Source of the DNA: Benincasa hispida
Taxonomy: Eukaryota; Streptophyta; Magnoliopsida; Cucurbitales; Cucurbitaceae
Direction: 5' to 3'
Assembly: GCF_009727055.1 (NCBI RefSeq)
Contig: NC_052359.1
Location: forward strand, 15,329,558-15,393,557
DNA length: 64,000 nucleotides
Under the pieces are notes generated by a model. The model saw only the letters and a program-made list of their open reading frames with translations. It searched no databases and had not been told where the DNA came from. Shown one piece after another: positions 56,302 to 64,000 of the stretch; position 1 is the first letter of the stretch; every line of letters starts with the position of its first letter. A program made the translations under genes and the position numbers.

Positions 56302-56313
56302 CAAGTGGGAGAT
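56302..56313 (+). other. Polypurine tract of the plus-strand copia
   Basis: CAAGTGGGAGAT directly before the 3' LTR start. A second, similar tract lies about 150 bp upstream, near 56,155. Confidence 0.8.
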
Positions 56314-58050
56314 TGTTAGAGTTTATGTCCTAAATCTCATGTATCTTGTGATTTGTAAAGACAAATTACATATCTAATAAAATAAGAGGTATTTTATTGA
56401 TGTTATAGGTAGATCATGTTTAAGTGATAACGTAAATGGTCTGTAGTATATGGATAAGGTTGGGTACCTTATACTGATGACGCTACGAACACGACTCACT
56501 TTGTAGATGTTATAATTATTTTAAAGTGGTACAAATGATCTGATCCTGATCATTCATTTTGAGACATGCAAGCGGGGGTATTCCATACAAACATTTTGTA
56601 TAAGACCAGACTCGAAATTAATAGTCTCTATTTATAACGTCGTTACTAAAAGAGACTTACATTTCACTAGGATGACCACAGGTGACTTGACCTTAATCTG
56701 AGTGAGTTGTGAACTCCTGTCTATGAGGGCGATCCTTTGATTTGTATGGGTGAGAATAGCGAAATTAGCCAACTCAATAAGCCTATCATTTTGGGGATTT
56801 ATCCGAATAGGGAGTTAGGAACATAATTTTACAAGATGGAATTCACTCCTTCCTGACTTTAGGGTAAGTGGATGAGTGTTCCCTTAAGTGGTGTCTCCAA
56901 GACTTGAACAAAGGGCCTTAACCCTCTCATTTGCCCAAGAAGGTTTCTGTTTGAGATTGGATCATAAACTAGATGTTCATTAGAGGAGCACTAGTACTTA
57001 AAGATGTAAAGGTAACCCAAGGGTAAAACGATAATTTGATCTAGGTGGTGTTATAACACTCATGAAGGACTGACTTGCTACTATTGGTCAATATCCGTGG
57101 ACATAGAAATATATCTACAGTAAGAAGAGTGCAACTATGGGTTTATAGTAGAGTATGCCCCACAATTAACAAATATTGATTAATTTGGTTAATGAATTTA
57201 GCCAATTAATTTCATATCGTTGGAGCTTCTGATTTAAAGGTCCATTAGGTCTCACTAATACCTCATAAAGGGTATTGAGGTAATTAATGTAATTTGAAAT
57301 GTTCAAATTTACTAAGGAAATGAATATAATGTACGTTGATACATTATAATATAAAGTTTATATTTTAATTAAACTTTATAATATAAACTTATTTTGAATT
57401 TGATTCAAAAATTAATTTATTGGGAGAATTAAATATTTGCATGAGTTGAAATATTAAATTTAATATGAATAAAATTCACATTAAAACTATAGGTAATATG
57501 AGAGAAAAATAATTGAATGTGATTCAATTATAAGGTTAAATTAAATATGCAATATTTAATTCAATGATTAATTAATTGGAGAATTAATTAATTATTTAAT
57601 TTGATTTGATTTAATTAAAATAATTGAAATAAAACTATAGGTTATGAGGGAGGAGTGTATTAGAATATGATTCTAATGAATATTTAATTAAATATGAGAT
57701 ATTTAATTATTATTAATAATTTGATTAATTAATAATTATTTTATTTATTTTAATAAATTCAATTTTGATTTAATTTATTTTTAAATTGAATAAATTTATT
57801 TTTATTTAATTAAATAAATAAATTTAGATTTAATTTATTAATTAAATAAATAATGGATTTAAATAAATTAGTTATAACAAACTCCCAACGTAGGGAGTTA
57901 TATGGGAGTGGGAGTGGGAGAGAAATCTTCTCCCTAATTTCCTCCTCTTTCTCAGTTCTCTCTACATTAAAGAATTAGTTTTTTTCTCTCTACCTTTTAA
58001 TCCTCTAAGATGTTTCTCTATAGAAAATTTCCTTCAAGGATTCTCCTTCT
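56314..58050 (+). repeat. 3' LTR of the plus-strand copia, interrupted
   Basis: It starts TGTTAGAGTTTATGTCC. Relative to the 5' LTR, about 85 bp are missing near 56,402. After about 56,760 it resembles the LTR at 8,349-10,095 more than its own 5' LTR. It is cut at 58,050 by a solo LTR and continues after 60,064 for an unknown distance, at most about 130 bp. Confidence 0.7.
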
Positions 58051-60059
58051 TGTTGGGTCGATGCCCTACATCTCGTAGAGTCTTGTAGTTTGTAAACCTT
58101 GTATGAACAAACATTTCATTGATTTGTAATATTTGATATTTTATTCACTTGTCTATGAAATATATGATATTTTAGTTGCATTAACCACAAACGAATAAAC
58201 TAACATCCATGATTATCGTTGTAACTTAAACATGTATGTGGAGATATATAAGTGGATCATGTTTAAGTAATAACCTAAATGGTCTGTAGTATATGGATAA
58301 GGCCAAGTACCTTGTCTTAGTGACACTATGAGTATGGCCTACTTTGTAGGTGTTACAAATGTTGCAAAGTGCTACAAATGATTTGATCTTGATCATTCAT
58401 GTATTAGACATGCGAGCAGGGATATTCTATACAAAGGAGTTTGTATAAGACCAGACCACGAAATGTTTAGTCTCGTTATATAAACCATTCATAATAGAGA
58501 CTTTCATTTCACTAGAATGACCACAGGTAACATGACCTTAATTCTGAGTGAGTTGTGAACTCCTGTCTATAAGGGCGGTCCTTTGATTTGCATGGGTGAG
58601 AGTGACCAGATCGTCGACTCAACAAGCTTACCATTTTGGGGATTTGTCTGATTGGGGAGCTGGAAACTCACTTACATAAGATGGAATTCACTCCTTACCC
58701 GAAGCAGGGGTAAGTAGATAAATTGCTCTCTTAAGGGCTAATTCCGAGTCTTGAACAATGTGGCGCCACACCCTCTCTTGTTCCGAGAGGGGTTTAGTCA
58801 TAGTAGGACTATGATCTATTGTTCATTAGAGGGATTAGTGGTACTTAAGGAGTTAGATGTAACTAAAAGGGCAAAACAGTAATTTGGCCCAATTGTACTT
58901 ACGGGCAATTTGTGAAGGGTCATCGTACTGTTGATTGGTTATATCCAATTGACACAGAAATATATTTGTAGTGCAAAGAATGCAGCTATCAGTCTTTAGT
59001 GAAGTGCCCGACAGTTAACGGATGGTGGATAATGTGATTAAAAAGTCTAATCAGTTATTCATGAACCGTTGGAGCTTCAAGCTACAGGTCCATAAGGTCC
59101 CCTTGGTAGCTCAATAGATTTAAGTTGAAAATCAGTTTTTAGGTTAATTTGAAACGTTCAAATTAATAAGAGAGAATTTAATTATATATGATATAATTGA
59201 TATAATGTATTTGATACATTATTGTTTAATTGGAGGAACAAATATTTGAATATGATTCAAATATATTTTCTATGAATAAGATTCATAGTTATTAAATTTA
59301 ATATAAATATGATTTATATTAAATGTCATAAAATAAAGAAAAGGAACTATGGTTTATATATTGTATATGATGCAATATTAAAACTATAGGTTATAAATAA
59401 ATATGATAACCTATAATATGATAAGTTGGTTATCATATTTATTTATAATTTATTAATTATTTGATAACTATCCATTTTTCTCTCTAACCACCATAGTGGG
59501 GAGTTATTCGATTTTATGGAAAAAATAGAATGAAATGAAATTTGATTTTATTATTCCAAGAGAGAATGTTACACGATTTATGAACTACTATACGATTCTC
59601 GAGAGACTATACGATCGAGTAAGAAAGTCTATGTGATAGACTTGATCGTCTACACGATAGCGTTATTCATTCCTCGATCGTCTTCCTCCTCCAACTCCAA
59701 ACTTCCCTCTAACCAAAATTAGCCAGAGCTAACCACTCCTGGATTCTCACACCGAGAATACCAAGGTCACCAAGTGGTAGTGTCCTCCTTTTGGTTCGAG
59801 TCCATGTTGTTGTTTACTACTTGTTTAAGGAGTGTTTGTGACTTGTTCGACGCGTTAACAAGTTAGATCGAGGGATTAACTTGAAGAACAGTTTTTCAAA
59901 AGTATAATCTCTAAACTCTTGTTTTTTATTCGAAAGAATGTTGTAATTTATATCTTATGCATAATTTGTCTGTTTCACTATAAATGTATGCGTTCAATCT
60001 AAATGGAACTTGAACTATCCGCTTCCACTCAGAGGTTCTCTGTCAAAAGAGTTCCTTCA
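58051..60059 (+). mobile_element. Complete solo LTR, 2,009 bp
   Basis: It starts TGTTGGGTCGATGCCC and ends AGAGTTCCTTCA, with a perfect target duplication CTTCT at 58,046-58,050 and 60,060-60,064. It belongs to the same subfamily as the solo LTR at 6,155-8,159. No internal region is attached. It is inserted into the 3' LTR of the plus-strand copia. Confidence 0.88.
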
Positions 60060-60190
60060 CTTCTACCTTATTAGCCCAAGGAAAATACTAGTGAAACCAT
60101 TTTAGTGGTGTTCAAAAAGTAGATCCAAAAAGTAGGCAAAACCCTATAGAGTCATCAATGATCATAAGGGTTTCTAGATTTTATTTCCTC
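60060..60190. other. Unassigned junction segment
   Basis: About 130 bp between the solo LTR and the outer LTR fragment. It may be the remaining end of the plus-strand copia 3' LTR, or leader of the outer copia. No diagnostic motif. Confidence 0.4.
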
Positions 60191-61036
60191 ACAAATTGCT
60201 CGTAACTAAAGTTGGGTCAAAATTACCATTTTACCCCTACAGTTACATCTAACTCCTTAAGTACCACTGATCCCTCTAATGAACAATTAGTCATAGTCCT
60301 ACTATAACTAGAACCCTCTCTAGCCAATGAGAAGGTGAGGCGCCTCATTGTTCTAGACCAAGAATCAGCTCCTAAAGGAGCGATTTATCTACTTACTCTA
60401 ACAATGTGAAGGAGTGAATTTCTTCTTGTGTAACTGTATTCCCAATTCCCAACTTGAGTGAATCTCCAAAATGTAGGAATATTGAGTTAGCGAATCTAGC
60501 CACTCTCACCCATGCAGATCAAAGGATCGCCCTCATTGGTAGGAGTTCACAATTCACTCAAAATTAAGGTCAAGTCATCTATAGTCATCTTGATGAAATT
60601 TAAGTCTCTTCTAGTAACGATGTTATAAAGACAAACTAATCATTTTTTTGTTCGATCTTATACAAGTTCTTTGTATAGGATACCCCTGCTCACATGTCTC
60701 CACATGAATGCTTAGGATCATATCATTAATAACACTTTACTACAATTGTAACAATTATAAATTGGGTCGTATCTGTAATGTCACCAAGATAAGGTACTCA
60801 ACCTTATCCATCTACTGCAGACCTTTTAGGTTATCACTTAAACATGGTCTACTTGTATGTCACCACATACATGTTTAAGCTACATTAAATAACCTAGGAT
60901 CTTAGTTATTGGTTTTGGGTTAATGCAACTAAATATCAAATAAAATAACAACTTCTTTTATTTAAAAATAATAATTTTTTTGTACAAATAAATCATAAAC
61001 TATGAAACCACGAGATTTAGAGCATCAACCTTAACA
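60190..61036 (-). repeat. 5' LTR fragment of the outer copia tract
   Basis: Minus-strand LTR from its start (TGTTAAGGTTGATGC at 61,036) through the family landmarks (complement of the GAGTGAATTGTGAACTCC block near 60,545, of GATTGCATGGGTGAG-like sequence near 60,515, and of GTAGGGGTAAAATGG near 60,230). It stops near 60,190, so the second half, including U5, is missing. TGTTC follows at 61,037-61,041. Confidence 0.7.
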
Positions 61037-61041
61037 TGTTC

Positions 61042-61500
61042 TTAATGCAATAATACTTTTGGCCCTTGTTTAATTTATTTTACTTAATTCCTTCGTCGAG
61101 AGAAAATATGTTAGATAAGTTTTAATTTCCTAGACTATTGTTCAAATATGCACTAAGTGATATGCAAGCGATAGAGATTAATAATGAAGAATGCTTAGTT
61201 GACTAATTGCAAGTGATTGAGTCAATAACTAGATGTGAGAAAGGGTTAAGCTCAAGATAGAATACGTGGATCTTAGGCTTCTAAATCTATAGGTCACATA
61301 AAATCAGTTTAAGGGTTGGGCAACTGATTTAGTTAAGCTGCTTGAGTTAATCCATTAACGAAGTCAATACCCCATATGTGCCTTTATCTGGTTGCTATCT
61401 TATTTTTACTGTTTATTGCTTTTCTTAGTTTAGATTCTGATGAAGAGTTGATCCCCTAAATGAAATTAGAACGGTCCCTATGATAACTAGAAGGATTAGT
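61042..61500. other. Flanking DNA, nothing recognised
   Basis: No coding or repeat feature identified with confidence. It is the sequence into which the outer copia tract was inserted. Confidence 0.4.
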
Positions 61501-62011
61501 AACCTAATGAAACGCCTCAAAAAGTATGTTTTTAGGCTTAGACATTTAAGGCTTAGACATTTACTAATCTTATTGTTAACTTGTGTTCATTGATGCTTTA
61601 TTATGTCTAAATTGTAGAAAATCGAGCCTGTGGACCGAAACGGGCTATTTTGAGATTAAAACAACAAATTACCTCTATAACAAGTCAAAGTTTGCTCTAG
61701 GGCAAGAGAAGTGGTCAAAGTTGATGAAAGATATTGAATTAGGGCAAAAGAAGGCGTGAAAACCACATGGGCGGCGCTTTCTCACTCCTTTAAAACCTAT
61801 AGTTCATAATTTGGTCATAGCTTTTGATCTGAGTGACCATTTTAGGCAAATGAGCACTTGTTTTCTTCATTTTTTTTTCATTCTTATTCATCTACAACAT
61901 TAAATTTTAGGGTTTCTTACATTTATTTTTGGTAATCAAGTTAAATAGTGGGGGATTTTTTTTTTTTTTAATTTATCCAATTCCTATACAACTTAGGCAA
62001 ATATTTTCCTA

Positions 62012-62017
62012 TATAAA
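62012..62017 (+). promoter_or_regulatory. TATA box in the left palindrome arm
   Basis: TATAAA in the context TATATAAAGGAGG, followed about 110 nt later by GGGTAAGTT, which resembles a 5' splice site. Looks like the promoter and leader part of an LTR-type repeat. Confidence 0.4.
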
Positions 62018-63359
62018 GGAGGGATTGTAGCAGTTCTCAACATCGCATTTTGGACCTTTTGAAGCTAAGAGAGGGAGTTTTGAGTGGATACAGAGGTCCT
62101 TTAGTGTCGAAGCCATTGGAGAGCATTGAAGGGTAAGTTCCATCACATAAACGAGATCAAAACATTGGATAATTCTTTTTTTTTTTTTCTTTTTCACCTT
62201 GGATTCTTTGCTGTATTTTTTAATGTTTGCTATGGTTCGGTCTGTGAAAACCATGTTAGGCTGAATTCCTCATAGTTTTAGGGGTAGATGAATTCTTTGG
62301 CTTAATTACTAAACAATTTTTTCTTGAATATCAATTTGCATTTATGCTTTATAGCATGATCTTTCTGAATCTTTTGAATGTCTAATCATATGTTTGAATG
62401 ATTTTATGATTTGAATCTTGCTTGAGAGAATAAGCTTTAGATTAGATCATGTATGCTAGATTATCGTTTGAAAATACAATAATAGTCGGATAACGGTAGA
62501 GGTTGTGGATGAAGAGTCTTAATGTATTGTTTATTAATCTAGTTTCAAGAGATTAGTGATTAATAATTAGGTAAAAGAAAAGATTGATCTTGAGAAGGAA
62601 AAATTGGATAAAAAACTTCTAGGTCTAGGGAATAGTGAAAGCAATTGTGATTAATAATGCCTTTAATGTTTGATCGAATATGAAGTTTATCAACAAGAGA
62701 CGTTTTAGGGAATACAGTTCATCAAAAGCATTATTAATCACAATTGCTTTCTCTTTTAGACCAATTAACACAACACCTAGATCTAGAAGTCTTTTATTCA
62801 GATGGTCCCTTCTCAAGATCATTTTTTTCTTTCACCTAATTACTAATTACTAATCTCTTAAAACTAGATAATTAAGCAAAACATTATGACTCTTCATCAA
62901 CAACCTCTACCATTATCCAAATACTCTTGTGTTTTCAAATGATAGTCTAGCATACATGATCTAATTTAAAGTTTACTCTTTCAAGTAAGATCAAATTATA
63001 AAAATCATTCAAACATTGATCATACTTTGTATTAAGAACATCATGCTAGAAAGCGTAAATGAAATTGACAATCAAGAAGCAAAGTATTTAATAATTAAGT
63101 CAAAAAAATTCAACTACTGCTAAGACTATAAGCATAGACAGAACCATAGCAAGAATACAAAATACAGAAAAGAATCCAAGATAAAAAAAAGGAAAGAAAG
63201 AATTATCCGGCATTTTGATCCCATTTTCATGATAGAATTAACCTTCCAATGCTCTCCAATCGACTTCGACACCAAGGAACCTCTGTATTTTGCTCATAAC
63301 TCCTATGGGCTTCAAAAGCTCAAAAAATTTGATGTTATAAACGGTTGCAAATCCTCCTT

Positions 63360-63365
63360 TTTATA
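63360..63365 (-). promoter_or_regulatory. TATA box in the right palindrome arm
   Basis: TATAAA on minus, the mirror of the box at 62,012. It points toward the palindrome centre. Confidence 0.35.
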
Positions 63366-64000
63366 GGCAAACATTTTTCCAAATTGTATAGGAATTGGAT
63401 AAATAAGAGATAACACTCGTCAACATTGACTTGATTAAAAAGAAAGTAGATGAAAGAAAATTTAAAATCTAATTTTGTAGATGAATAAAGAATGAAGAAA
63501 TGAAGAAATGAAGAAAACGAGTGATCATTTATCTAAAATGACTACTCAGATCAAAAGTTATGACCAAAATACGAACGGCAATTTTAAAGCAATGGGACAA
63601 TGGCACACACACGATTATGACGCCTCTTTTTGCCCTAGTTCGACACCTTTCATCAATTTTGACCCATTCTCTTGCCCTTAGTCGAACTTTGACCTATTAT
63701 AAAGATATTTTTTTCCATTTTAATTTCAAAATAGTCTGTTTGGCCCAAATGCATGATTCTTTCCGATTAAACATAAAACTGTATCAACAAATACAAATTA
63801 ACAATAAAACTAACGAAATTCTAAGCTTAAAAATGTACTTTATGCATTTCATATAATCTCGAAAAGATGATACTTGTTCTCAAACTGTTTTAGTTTTCTA
63901 TAATTTGATGCATGCATTTGCTCGTATCAACTATATCTTTAAAATATTTTAAATTGTGCTATATTTGCAAATTCTCCCTAATTTGCTATTTATGCAGCAC

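Larger units (their letters stand above)
41292..60190 (+). mobile_element. Plus-strand copia with nested insertions
   Basis: The 5' LTR starts TGTTAGAGTTTATGTC at 41,292. Then come leader, gag (53,315 on), pol (to 56,152), polypurine tract (56,302-56,313) and a 3' LTR that starts TGTTAGAGTTTATGTCC at 56,314. It is interrupted in the leader by a copia (42,979-52,030) and in the 3' LTR by a solo LTR (58,051-60,059). CTGAC precedes the 5' LTR, but no CTGAC was found near the right end, so the end (somewhere in 60,060-60,190) is uncertain. No primer site was found. Confidence 0.7.
5532..61036 (-). mobile_element. Outermost copia tract with all nested insertions
   Basis: The lower end is an LTR end reading CCTTCA on minus (plus TGAAGG at 5,532). 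The upper end is an LTR start reading TGTTAAGG on minus (plus ...CCTTAACA ending at 61,036). TGTTC directly flanks both (5,527-5,531 and 61,037-61,041), as expected for a 5-bp copia target duplication. Between them lie minus-strand gag and pol pieces and many younger insertions. The tract may be a composite: it has two gag genes (28,917-29,384 and 33,080-39,329) but one pol, and the two LTR starts (11,263 and 61,036) differ in subfamily. I infer two same-strand copias that later lost sequence between them. Confidence 0.5.
61500..63870. repeat. Large imperfect palindrome with about 1.1-kb arms
   Basis: The left arm (about 61,500-62,660) returns as an imperfect reverse complement in the right arm (62,728 to about 63,870), with a 67-nt spacer. 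The innermost 20 bp are perfect: GCAATTGTGATTAATAATGC at 62,641-62,660 against its complement at 62,728-62,747. Outer matches include GGGCAAGAGAA with TTCTCTTGCCC. A TATA box in the left arm (62,012-62,017, plus) and one in the right (63,360-63,365, minus) both point to the centre. It could be a foldback element or two head-to-head copies of an LTR-like repeat. Frames at 62,009-62,254, 62,625-62,822 and 63,560-63,856 have no domain. Confidence 0.75.

Noticed and set aside
60109..60113. TGTTC near 60,110 as an alternative target-duplication partner
   Set aside because: No LTR end (TG or CA) lies beside it, so the pair 5,527 / 61,037 is better supported.
62009..63856. Frames of 65-98 residues in the palindrome
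   Set aside because: Lysine- or leucine-rich low-complexity frames without homology signs; their positions follow the inverted repeat.

Overview
This window looks like nuclear DNA of a flowering plant, probably a dicot. It is AT-rich, holds almost no host coding sequence, and is packed with nested transposable elements typical of plants: Ty1/copia LTR retrotransposons, a CACTA (En/Spm) DNA transposon and MITE-like foldback elements. A cucurbit is a guess from the general look of the LTR family and is not proven. The only convincing host gene is a small CHCH-type protein gene on the minus strand at 2,289-2,483.

Layout. 1-5,526: low-copy DNA with a foldback MITE (about 1,270-2,035), the CHCH gene, an old LTR fragment (about 3,210-4,290) and a Harbinger-like MITE (4,740-5,440). 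5,527-61,041: one 55.5-kb nest of transposons, bounded by a matching 5-bp target duplication (TGTTC at 5,527-5,531 and 61,037-61,041). The outer minus-strand copia tract holds, from low to high coordinate: a solo LTR (6,155-8,159, duplication CTATT); a plus-strand LTR (8,349 to about 10,095); a 14.6-kb CACTA element (13,410-27,965, duplication TGT) inside the integrase; a copia (20,315-27,360, duplication CGAAC) inside that CACTA; a gypsy-like LTR (about 29,855-31,829); a short-LTR copia (33,601-39,272, duplication GTAAT) inside a gag gene; a plus-strand copia (41,292 to about 60,190) carrying a deletion-derivative copia (42,979-52,030, duplication AACAT) in its leader; and a solo LTR (58,051-60,059, duplication CTTCT). 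61,042-64,000: a large imperfect palindrome (about 61,500-63,870).

No retroelement here looks competent. Gag or nucleocapsid parts are deleted in most, reverse transcriptase or RNase H is deleted or has lost key residues in several, and stop codons are common, many of them of the C-to-T type. Insertion order can be read from interrupted coding frames that rejoin when the inserted element and one target copy are ignored.

The sequence also carries assembly artefacts. Four Nextera mate-pair junction adapters sit at 20,811-20,847, 22,390-22,418, 22,493-22,530 and 22,763-22,800, and a single N at 47,711 is flanked by an exact 75-bp duplication. The structure between 20.8 and 23.6 kb should not be trusted.

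I found no new protein-coding system. The least explained signal is a 13-nt dyad, TATAANNGTTATA, repeated in the untranslated leaders of the copia elements at a spacing of about 53-61 nt and always in the sense orientation of its element. Next are a cluster of CGATCG palindromes in one leader and the convergent-promoter palindrome at the right edge.
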